Origin: Flavobacteriales bacterium
Lineage (GTDB): Bacteria > Bacteroidota > Bacteroidia > Flavobacteriales > UBA7430
Assembly: GCA_002685115.1 (NCBI GenBank)
Contig: NYWQ01000105.1
Coordinates: 1 to 6,154 of the forward strand
DNA: 6,154 bases
Direction of reading: 5' to 3'
Of the stretch, positions 1 to 6,154 are shown piece after piece. Made by a program: the position numbers and the translations under genes. The notes below the pieces were generated by a model that was not told where the DNA came from, ran no database searches, and saw only the letters and a program-made list of their open reading frames with translations. The first letter of the stretch is position 1, and each line of letters opens with the position of its first letter.

Positions 1-1023
1 AAGTTCTATACTTGCATCATTAGCATCAACTTCAGAGGCATGAAGTATTGCAGGTTTTACAATTAAAGATGGAACACCACAGCCATTAGATACGAGTAAA
101 CCGGATCTAAAATACTGAAGTGCAGTTTGCATTCTTTCTGCCTGACCAATACTAAACATAACCATACTAGAATCGTAGACATAATCCATAAAATTCATAA
201 ACATGTCAATAGTTTCACAAGATGTTTGTGGATGAACTGGAGAACCAGCATAAGCACTCTCACTGATTGGAGTGTCATCAACAAAATCATTATTTTGGTC
301 ACAATTCCCATTTCCCCATGGGTGTCTTAGATTAAAGTAATGACCTATTTCATGAACAAGCGTTTTACCCATATTATAGAATGAGTGATTCGTTTCACCA
401 AAGAAAGGGTAATTAATCACGACACCTTGTTCTTGATCTGGAACAGTAGCTGAAGGTATATGAGAATAACCCAATATACTAGACGATAACTTACCAATCC
501 AAATATTTAAATAAGAATCTGTATCCCAAGCATCAACGCCACCTTCGCTTGCGTATTTTATATTATTACTAACTGTAGAAAAAACAGAAACATCAGTAAA
601 ATTTCGTGTTATTCCAGAAGTCGAGTATCCAAGTGGATCAACAGTGGCTAGGCAAAATTCAAAGCCAACATTACCAATTAAGGGTTCAAAAAATTCTGGG
701 GTATTTTCTACATCTGTATTATTTTGATTGTAAGTTTCGTTTAAGATTTCAAGTTGTCTATAGACCATTTCATCAGTAATATTCATGTCCATATCGTTTG
801 GATTTTTAACAATATGGATCACAATAGGAATGCTTGCATTTTCTGATAATAGTAACTTGTTTTTTAGAATTTCTTGCTCTTCATGGTACAATAAAATTCT
901 AAATTCTTCCGATGTATATGCCTCTTGAATTATAGAATCAAAAATACACCTCGGCGTTTGAAGCTCTTGAGCAAAACCAAATAAGTGGGGTACCAAGGTT
1001 AGTAAAAAGAATACATTTTTCAT
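1..1023 (-). CDS. Secreted M43-family zinc metallopeptidase (3' end outside window)
   Basis: This frame is open from ATG at 1023 to the window edge, giving 341 residues with no stop. It begins with a signal peptide (MKNVFFLLTLVPHLFGFA, likely cut before Q19). A short pro-segment follows with Cys26 in a TPRC context, which could act as a cysteine switch as in other M43 zymogens (inference). The catalytic domain starts near IPIVIHIV (residues 65-72) and includes FEFCLATVDP. The zinc site HEIGHYFNLRH spans residues 224-234 (bases 322-354), with Glu225 as the general base. An acidic VDDTP stretch (248-252) and the Met-turn NFMDY (277-281, bases 181-195) follow, then the GQAERM helix. Cys241 and Cys269 may form a disulfide. 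These features in this order are typical of the pappalysin/cytophagalysin family, so an active secreted protease is likely. Residues after about 316 begin a C-terminal region that is cut off; flavobacterial members often carry a type IX secretion sorting domain there, but it cannot be seen. No Shine-Dalgarno precedes the start; the signal peptide supports it. Confidence 0.93.
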   Translation of the reverse strand, partial: MKNVFFLLTLVPHLFGFAQELQTPRCIFDSIIQEAYTSEEFRILLYHEEQEILKNKLLLSENASIPIVIHIVKNPNDMDMNITDEMVYRQLEILNETYNQNNTDVENTPEFFEPLIGNVGFEFCLATVDPLGYSTSGITRNFTDVSVFSTVSNNIKYASEGGVDAWDTDSYLNIWIGKLSSSILGYSHIPSATVPDQEQGVVINYPFFGETNHSFYNMGKTLVHEIGHYFNLRHPWGNGNCDQNNDFVDDTPISESAYAGSPVHPQTSCETIDMFMNFMDYVYDSSMVMFSIGQAERMQTALQYFRSGLLVSNGCGVPSLIVKPAILHASEVDANDASIEL

Positions 1024-1448
1024 GACTATTATTTAAGGAAGTAAAAATACAATAAAAAAAGGAAGCAAATAAGCAGATCAAAAACTGAAAGGGCTTAATT
1101 TTTATTTTATACATTTTAGAAAAAACAATGCAAAAAAATGTCTGACCTACTATGTTTGGTCTTTTGGATGTTTGTTTTCTATTAGTGCAAAATCAATCCA
1201 GTGAAGTGGATTCGTTACCTATAAATTACACTTTCATTTGCAATGAATAAGTAATCTATATTTTGCAAATGCTGAATTTTACAATTATGCATGGAGTACC
1301 GATGAAAAGTCCCAAGGAATTGGTATTTCTTTTCATGGTCTATGCACAGCATCAACTTCTTTTAACAGGAATAATTCGGTAATAAAGCTATCATTGGAAA
1401 CGTGTTAGCTACGCCTAATACCTTAAAAAAAAGGAGTTAATTTTGAGT
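1024..1448. other. 425-nt intergenic spacer without a convincing gene
   Basis: This gap separates the end of the DUF4249 gene from the start of the peptidase; both are on the minus strand, so it should hold a transcript end and a promoter. No classical rho-independent terminator is visible: CCTT/AAGG arms at 1421-1434 are only 4 bp around an A/T run. An imperfect hairpin can be drawn between 1289 and 1345, but no strong T-run follows. Short open frames exist on both strands: plus 1152-1250 (32 aa, ATG start), plus 1247-1408 (53 codons, no start codon), and minus 1352-1215 (45 aa). They overlap one another, have no ribosome-binding context, and cannot all be real. The stretch 1041-1137 is extremely A/T-rich. 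Confidence 0.6.
1042..1068 (-). promoter_or_regulatory. Weak candidate promoter for the M43 peptidase
   Basis: On the minus strand TATTTTTA (1049-1042) matches the Bacteroidota -7 consensus TAnnTTTG at all but the last position. A TTG (1068-1066) lies 16 nt upstream as a possible -33 element. Spacing is slightly short compared with the usual flavobacterial arrangement. A start of transcription near 1035 would leave a leader of only about a dozen bases. The surrounding DNA is so A/T-rich that this could be chance. It is offered because no better minus-strand match was found between the two genes. Confidence 0.25.
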
Positions 1449-2303
1449 CTATTTTTCAATAACAACTTGTCTTTGAGTTGTACTTCTAACTTGAAAAAAA
1501 CCTAGGGCGTTAGAAAAATTATCATTCAAAGAAACTAAATTAGACGACAATGGAAATGGAGGAGCTGCACCTACACCACTTGTTTCGGTTAGAAGTGTAT
1601 ACAAATTAAAATAATAGAAGTAAACTTCTTCAGTAATAGACGACAAGACTACTTCAAGAGTATCTCCAACTTTTAAAGGAATGTCATTTACTTCAAAATC
1701 TAAATCCATACCATTTACATACCTATCTTGAAGTATTAAAGACCTTTTTGTACCTGGGTTTAATTCAAAACGACTCGTATCATTTATTAAAACCGTTAGA
1801 TGGTAAAAGTTTTGTTCTGCCGCAGGATCTGTAAGCATAATCTTTACAAAATAACCTTCTTTTGAAAAAGGTGGAGAAGCAGGTTCATAGGTGTAATAAA
1901 CAGAGTCTATACTCGGGATATTCGTATGAGCATTTGTTGCCTTCCAGCGACCTTCTTTGTTAGCTACATCTGCAATAATTTCTATAGAAAATTCTTGTTC
2001 TCCAGAATAAGGAATTGGCTCTGTAGATGTATAATAACCTAAAGAATCAGGATCTTCTTGTAAGGCATAAGTGTCGTTTATAAAAATGGTAGCGTTGGAA
2101 ACAGTATTTGATGCTTCACTAGAATTAAAAGCACTTGATTCGGTTAATTTAACTCGCGCAAATCCATAATCTAAAGTATCTGGAAATTCTAAATAAGATT
2201 CAACAACAATGTTCTTATTCCCTTCTGCTAATTCAATTGGGACAACCGTTTCGCATGAACTAAATAAAATTAAAATGGCGGTAAAAATGGTGAGCTCTTT
2301 CAT
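1449..2303 (-). CDS. DUF4249-family outer-membrane lipoprotein
   Basis: This is a complete 284-residue protein. Its N-terminus is a lipoprotein signal, MKELTIFTAILILFSSC, with the lipobox cysteine at 17, followed by ETVVPIEL and then NKNIVVESYL. This pattern (Cys-Glu, short hydrophobic stretch, 'IVVE' strand) is characteristic of the DUF4249 family. The middle is beta-rich, with an Ig-like or transthyretin-like feel (ATIFIND at 71-77, GYYTSTEPIPYSG at 89-101). The C-terminal part has the family-like segment SITEEVYFYYFNLYTLL (222-238), then SSNLVSLNDNFSNALGFF (253-270). Length is normal for the family. These proteins are usually encoded right after a TonB-dependent receptor, as here, where the ATG overlaps the receptor stop. 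By analogy with SusD it may capture substrate at the cell surface or cap the channel. That role is inferred, and the substrate is unknown. Family assignment comes from recalled family features, not a search. Confidence 0.87.
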   Translation of the reverse strand: MKELTIFTAILILFSSCETVVPIELAEGNKNIVVESYLEFPDTLDYGFARVKLTESSAFNSSEASNTVSNATIFINDTYALQEDPDSLGYYTSTEPIPYSGEQEFSIEIIADVANKEGRWKATNAHTNIPSIDSVYYTYEPASPPFSKEGYFVKIMLTDPAAEQNFYHLTVLINDTSRFELNPGTKRSLILQDRYVNGMDLDFEVNDIPLKVGDTLEVVLSSITEEVYFYYFNLYTLLTETSGVGAAPPFPLSSNLVSLNDNFSNALGFFQVRSTTQRQVVIEK

Positions 2304-2305
2304 TA
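2301..2305 (-). promoter_or_regulatory. TAATG stop/start overlap (translational coupling)
   Basis: The receptor stop TAA (2305-2303) shares one base with the lipoprotein start ATG (2303-2301). The bases before the ATG contain no purine-rich Shine-Dalgarno motif. The start is supported by the lipoprotein signal peptide that follows immediately. Coupled translation through reinitiation is the simplest reading and would keep receptor and lipoprotein output linked. Confidence 0.7.
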
Positions 2306-4678
2306 GAATTTAAAATTATATGAAACACTTGGTAAAATTGGAAAGATAGACAGTTGTACTGCTTCAGTTTGATTTGGATTCTCTATACTTTCTCTAAAAT
2401 ACAATGAGGATGCATTTTTTCGGTTGTAGACGTTGTAAATGCTAAATATCCATTCTCTAGAGTCGTCGCCTCTTGGCGTATAGGTTGCAGCAAAGTCTAA
2501 TCTGTGGTAATCATTTAAACGTTCTTGATTTCTTGACCCATCGTAATTGGGGATCGTAATTCCCTCAAATTCGTATTTCGATACTGGATAGTTTGTTGGA
2601 ATACCGGTAGCAAAAACAAAATTAGAAGAGAACGCCCATTTTTTGTTTAATTTATAAAAGGCAACAATAGACAAGTCGTGTGTTTTGTCTTGAGGGTTTG
2701 GATACCATTCACGATTGTTTATACCAGGTTCATTAGGGCCAAAACCTTCCATTAAACTTTCCGTTTTGGCATAGGTATAAGAGACCCAACCGGTAAGTTT
2801 TCCTAATTTTTTCTCCAACATTAATTCCAATCCATAAGCCCTACCCTTTCCATATATGATTTCAGTTTCTAAATGGTTGTTAAATTCTAAATCGGCTGCA
2901 TCTACATAGTCGATTACATTGTCTAAATTTTTGTAATACACTTCTGACGTACAATCCCACATTTGATTTGCAGAAGTATGAAAATAGCCCAAAGCGTATT
3001 GTTGGCCAATTAAAGGTTTTATAAAGGGGCCTGAAGGTGCCCAAATGTCTAATGGAGTTGGAGAACTCGCATTGGTAATTAAGTGCAAATATTGATTGAT
3101 TTTCTGATAACTTGCCTTTACAGAGTTAGACTCGTCTAATTGATAACGAATGGCGAGTCTAGGTTCAAAACCATTGTAGCCTTTTACCAAGTCATTTGGT
3201 CCATAAAAGAGTGAATCTGTAACCACACCATTTTCATACTGACCTAAACTTTGATCGTAATAAATGGGTGCATTGTCTTGATACTCGAGTATAGTATCGG
3301 TTCCCATTCTGTAGAAAGACGACCAACGAAATCCAGCTTTCACCAATATACGATCAGATACTTTCCATTCGTCTTGAATAAAAAGCGCATTTTCATAGGA
3401 ATGCTTTGCTCTCATCTCAAAAGAAGTTATGGCAGAAGCACTACTTGCCGGTTCAATTATCCCTGGGTTAAAGTCGAATTTATTTACTGATAAACCTGCC
3501 TTAAACTGATGATTGTTACTGTGAAAGTAAGAAACATCGTACTTGAATTGATGGTTCCGTATTTTAGATTGCCAATTGAAATCAAATCCTGGGGGTAGTA
3601 TTGATATTAAATAATCGTAATCGTTAAAATTATATGACATATTGGAAACTACTTGATCAGAAAATAAGTGCAACCAACGAACATTAACCGTATTGTTCCC
3701 CCAAGATGAAGCGAATAAGTCGCCGAATTTAAAAACATCCCTACCCAAATAGGAAGAAAGAAAAATTCGATCCTTATCGCCTACCCAAGTATTTAACTTG
3801 GTGTTTAAATCATAAAAGTACAGTTTGTTTGAATTGATGGAGGAATCACCAGACAAAGCAAGAAAAAGGTCTCCATAAGATCTTCTACCAGCAACCATAA
3901 AAGAACTTTTATCCCAAAGAGGACCTTCTACTAATAGCCTACTTGAAATTAATCCAATACCACCAGAAACTTCTTTATTGTTGGCGTTACCTTCTTTTTG
4001 ACGTACGTCTAAAACCGAAGAGACTCTAGAACCGAACTCAGCGGGAATACCTCCCTTGTACAACTTCATATCCTTAATAGCATCTGCATTAAAAACAGAG
4101 AAAAAACCAAACAAATGAGATGCATTGTAAAGCGTCATTTCGTCCAGAAGAACCAAATTTTCGTCTACAGAACCCCCACGAACGTTAAATCCATTTGCAC
4201 CTTCTCCTACACTGGTAACACCCGGCAGTAATTGTATGCTCTTAATGATGTCTACTTCTCCACCCACAGCGGCCAATTGTCTTACTGCTTTGGTCTCTAA
4301 ATTATTAACACTCATTTCTATGGAACGCACCTTTTGCATCGACTCAGATTCCAAAACAACTTCCATGATTTCTTCTGCGTAGGCTTCTAAATCTACATTC
4401 AACCGAATGCTTTTGGTTAAAGAAACTTCAATGGTTTGGTCTTGAAAACCAATGTAAGAATACGTAATTTTATAAGAGCCTTCTGGTAGAGTTAAAGAGT
4501 AAAACCCATAGGCATTGGTTGTTATTCCAGTTTTTGGAGCGTCACATACAATATTTACTCCGATTAAATCTTCGGCACTTGATTTTTCTTTAACAAAACC
4601 ACTTAGGGTATAATTACTTTGTGCAAATAGACCAGACGAAATGCAAAAGACTAAAAATATTATTTTTTTCATTGTCAT
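2303..4678 (-). CDS. TonB-dependent receptor with carboxypeptidase-regulatory-like domain
   Basis: This is a complete 791-residue outer-membrane receptor of normal length for its family. The signal peptide covers residues 1-19 (cleavage LFA|QS). A carboxypeptidase-D regulatory-like domain follows at about 24-100 (TLSGFVKEKSSAEDLIGVNI, then GITTNAYGFYSLTLPEGSY and SYIGFQ). A possible TonB box is EEIMEVVLES (102-111). The plug lies at about 118-228, marked by IQLLPGV, GFNVRGGSVDENLVLLDE (163-180) and YKGGIPAEFGSRVSSVLDV. The rest is the barrel, ending in VSYNFKF with a terminal Phe as expected for barrel insertion. It should import a substrate across the outer membrane using TonB/ExbBD energy. 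The start at 4678 lies 3 nt after the upstream stop; a second in-frame ATG at 4672 (Met3, just before KKIIF) gives an equally good signal peptide. It is followed directly by the DUF4249 lipoprotein, so the two probably form a complex. The substrate cannot be read from the sequence. Confidence 0.95.
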   Translation of the reverse strand: MTMKKIIFLVFCISSGLFAQSNYTLSGFVKEKSSAEDLIGVNIVCDAPKTGITTNAYGFYSLTLPEGSYKITYSYIGFQDQTIEVSLTKSIRLNVDLEAYAEEIMEVVLESESMQKVRSIEMSVNNLETKAVRQLAAVGGEVDIIKSIQLLPGVTSVGEGANGFNVRGGSVDENLVLLDEMTLYNASHLFGFFSVFNADAIKDMKLYKGGIPAEFGSRVSSVLDVRQKEGNANNKEVSGGIGLISSRLLVEGPLWDKSSFMVAGRRSYGDLFLALSGDSSINSNKLYFYDLNTKLNTWVGDKDRIFLSSYLGRDVFKFGDLFASSWGNNTVNVRWLHLFSDQVVSNMSYNFNDYDYLISILPPGFDFNWQSKIRNHQFKYDVSYFHSNNHQFKAGLSVNKFDFNPGIIEPASSASAITSFEMRAKHSYENALFIQDEWKVSDRILVKAGFRWSSFYRMGTDTILEYQDNAPIYYDQSLGQYENGVVTDSLFYGPNDLVKGYNGFEPRLAIRYQLDESNSVKASYQKINQYLHLITNASSPTPLDIWAPSGPFIKPLIGQQYALGYFHTSANQMWDCTSEVYYKNLDNVIDYVDAADLEFNNHLETEIIYGKGRAYGLELMLEKKLGKLTGWVSYTYAKTESLMEGFGPNEPGINNREWYPNPQDKTHDLSIVAFYKLNKKWAFSSNFVFATGIPTNYPVSKYEFEGITIPNYDGSRNQERLNDYHRLDFAATYTPRGDDSREWIFSIYNVYNRKNASSLYFRESIENPNQTEAVQLSIFPILPSVSYNFKF

Positions 4679-4681
4679 GTT

Positions 4682-6154
4682 TTAAAAGAATCCACCATCC
4701 ATATCACCGCCAGAATCTCTGTAACCACCACTTCGTTGTTTATTGTTACTTTGATCACCAAAATTGTAACTAAGACTTAAATTAATGGCTTGGCTTTGGC
4801 GTTTGTACCAAAAAGATTTATCAAAATTCGCACCACTTGTGTCAATTCCGAATCTTCGTGTGTTAAATAAATCACTAATTTTTAAAGTGAGCCTCCCTTT
4901 GTTAGATAAAACAGGACGGCTGTAAGCCAAGTCTGTACTTAGCATCGTTTCCATACGTCCTTGTCCAACCGAGTTACCAGGCCTTATCCAACCAGATAAT
5001 TGAAGTTTTTGCCCATTTTTCTTGTAAGCCATATTAAAGTTTGCTCGCATTCCAAAAGTAGATTCATCAAACTCATTGGTTAAGTTTGAAGCATCCATTT
5101 GGGAATGAAATAAATTAGAACTAATCATAAAATTAAAAGTCTCAGAAACTTGTTTAGACCACATAAATTCGATCCCAACATCAAAAGAGCCATTTAAGTT
5201 TCTGTAGGTTACTGTGGAAACATTAGTACTGTCAACCTCTATAAACCTGCGTTGCATGTTGTTGAGGTCTTTGGCATAAACTGAGGCGCTTAGGGTAGTT
5301 CCTTTTGCGTATTTTGAGTAGCCCAATTCATAAGAATTTATAAACTCTGGGTTTAGGTAAGGATTTCCCATGCGTAAGTTAAACGGATCTGAATATTCTG
5401 GGAAAGGGTTTAATTGATAAAAGCCTGGCCGATTTACTCTTTTAGAGTAACTGGCCTGCAAAGAAGTTGACTCGTTTAATTGGTAGGTTAAATAAAAACT
5501 TGGGTATAGTTTAAAATAATCGTTGTTGTAGGTAGTTGTATCGTTTACAAGATTTGAAGAAGTATACACATCTTCTGCCCTTAAGCCTGCCTGCATACCT
5601 ATAACACCAAAAGACTTGGCGTATATAGCATAAGCAGAATAAACAACGTCTTCAAAAATAAATTGGTTTTCTAAATTAGAATTATCAACCCAACCATTTG
5701 TGGTAGAATCCAATTCGGTGTATAAGTTTTGGTCTATATCTCTAGTTCTAGTACTGAGCCCCCATTCTACTTTACCCGTTTCTTTTGCTCCGTATGTAAA
5801 ATCGATTTTTGCTTCAAATTGCCCATCATTTCGATCACTACTTAATTGTTCAAATGAAGGATAACCTCCAAACCCAGGATCATTACTGTTTAATAAGGTC
5901 TCTGTGAATAAACCATAATTATTTTTTGAGTTACGAGATTGATTTACGCTAAAATCTAAATGCACACCCGATTCCCAATCTTTTTTACCATTAAAGTCAA
6001 TAGTCCAGCTTTCCTGCTCTGTATCAGAGCTATTTAATCGATCAAATCTATTAGGCACATTTGAGATAATTTCTGAATACTTGATCGTGTACATTTTTGA
6101 TCTGGTAGAAGGGCTAAAATTACCCTGAAGATTGAAAGAACTACTTTCGTTGGG
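4682..6154 (-). CDS. Outer-membrane beta-barrel protein, TonB-receptor-like (5' end outside window)
   Basis: The frame is open from the right edge to TAA at 4684-4682, giving 490 visible residues. The ATG at 6094 is internal: twenty in-frame codons precede it up to the edge and continue the same barrel-like sequence. The content matches the barrel of the OMP_b-brl_3 group: alternating strands, then YSKRVNRPGFYQLNPFPEY (visible residues 236-254), GNPYLNPEFINSYELGYSK (263-281), and a late LKISDLFNTRRFG segment. The last strand, INLSLSYNFG, ends near residue 466. It is followed by a 24-residue Gly/Asp/Ser-rich tail ending in Phe-Phe, which should face the periplasm. Full-length relatives are around 750-820 residues with an N-terminal regulatory-like domain and plug, so about 300 residues are probably outside the window. 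Whether this copy has a plug and TonB box, and so is a true active transporter, cannot be judged here. The 3-nt gap to the next receptor indicates co-transcription. Confidence 0.9.
   Translation of the reverse strand, partial: PNESSSFNLQGNFSPSTRSKMYTIKYSEIISNVPNRFDRLNSSDTEQESWTIDFNGKKDWESGVHLDFSVNQSRNSKNNYGLFTETLLNSNDPGFGGYPSFEQLSSDRNDGQFEAKIDFTYGAKETGKVEWGLSTRTRDIDQNLYTELDSTTNGWVDNSNLENQFIFEDVVYSAYAIYAKSFGVIGMQAGLRAEDVYTSSNLVNDTTTYNNDYFKLYPSFYLTYQLNESTSLQASYSKRVNRPGFYQLNPFPEYSDPFNLRMGNPYLNPEFINSYELGYSKYAKGTTLSASVYAKDLNNMQRRFIEVDSTNVSTVTYRNLNGSFDVGIEFMWSKQVSETFNFMISSNLFHSQMDASNLTNEFDESTFGMRANFNMAYKKNGQKLQLSGWIRPGNSVGQGRMETMLSTDLAYSRPVLSNKGRLTLKISDLFNTRRFGIDTSGANFDKSFWYKRQSQAINLSLSYNFGDQSNNKQRSGGYRDSGGDMDGGFF

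Noticed and set aside
127..330. Plus-strand open frame of 67 codons
   Set aside because: It lies antisense inside the M43 peptidase, over its zinc site and Met-turn coding region. Its translation looks random and has no supporting start context.
322..354. Asn in place of the usual Gly in the HExxHxxGxxH zinc motif (HEIGHYFNLRH)
   Set aside because: This looked like an active-site oddity, but Asn at this place is, by recollection, common in flavobacterial M43 peptidases, and all three His and the Glu are present. It is not evidence of inactivation.
1151..1158. TATGTTTG, a perfect plus-strand match to the Bacteroidota -7 element
   Set aside because: There is no TTG at the expected distance upstream (about 1115-1135), and no plausible plus-strand gene follows. 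It is likely chance.
1215..1352. 45-codon minus-strand ORF starting MLCIDHEKK
   Set aside because: It has no ribosome-binding or promoter context and no recognisable family, and it overlaps the plus-strand fragment with more protein-like composition. A chance ORF is likely.
1421..1434. CCTT-AAAAAA-AAGG arms as an operon terminator
   Set aside because: The stem is only 4 bp and half A/T, with no proper T-run after a GC stem, so it is too weak to call.
3251..3490. Plus-strand open frame of 79 codons
   Set aside because: It is antisense within the barrel of the TonB-dependent receptor, whose minus-strand frame is clearly the coding one.
6092..6094. ATG at 6094 as the true start of the first barrel protein
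   Set aside because: The frame stays open for 20 codons upstream to the edge with barrel-like sequence, no signal peptide follows this Met, and the family needs a plug region upstream.

Overview
The window is AT-rich (roughly one third G+C by eye) and all its recognisable genes lie on the minus strand. Several traits point to Bacteroidota, most likely a marine or aquatic member of the Flavobacteriaceae. These are outer-membrane receptors with an N-terminal carboxypeptidase-regulatory-like domain, a DUF4249-type lipoprotein, an M43-type secreted metallopeptidase, short lysine-led signal peptides, and starts without Shine-Dalgarno sequences. This is inference from gene families and composition; no marker gene is present.

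Layout in the direction of transcription (high to low coordinates): (1) 6154-4682, the C-terminal 490 residues of an outer-membrane beta-barrel protein of the OMP_b-brl_3 / TonB-receptor type, whose 5' end is outside the window; (2) 4678-2303, a complete 791-residue TonB-dependent receptor with signal peptide, carboxypeptidase-regulatory-like domain, plug and barrel, starting 3 nt after gene 1; (3) 2303-1449, a complete 284-residue DUF4249-family lipoprotein whose start codon overlaps the receptor stop (TAATG); (4) 1448-1024, about 425 nt without a convincing gene; (5) 1023-1, the N-terminal 341 residues of an M43-family (pappalysin/cytophagalysin-type) zinc metallopeptidase that runs off the left edge.

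Genes 1-3 look like one operon encoding a cell-surface uptake module. The receptor/DUF4249 pair is laid out like SusC/SusD: a TonB-driven channel plus a lipoprotein that could capture substrate or act as a lid. A second barrel protein sits directly upstream. The peptidase is separated by the spacer, has its own weak promoter candidate, and is probably a separate secreted enzyme. No CRISPR array, mobile element, tRNA or rRNA was seen. The window is mostly ordinary flavobacterial surface-protein DNA. The parts most worth a second look are the two-barrel-plus-DUF4249 operon, whose substrate is unknown, and the spacer, which contains coding-like fragments and an imperfect hairpin.
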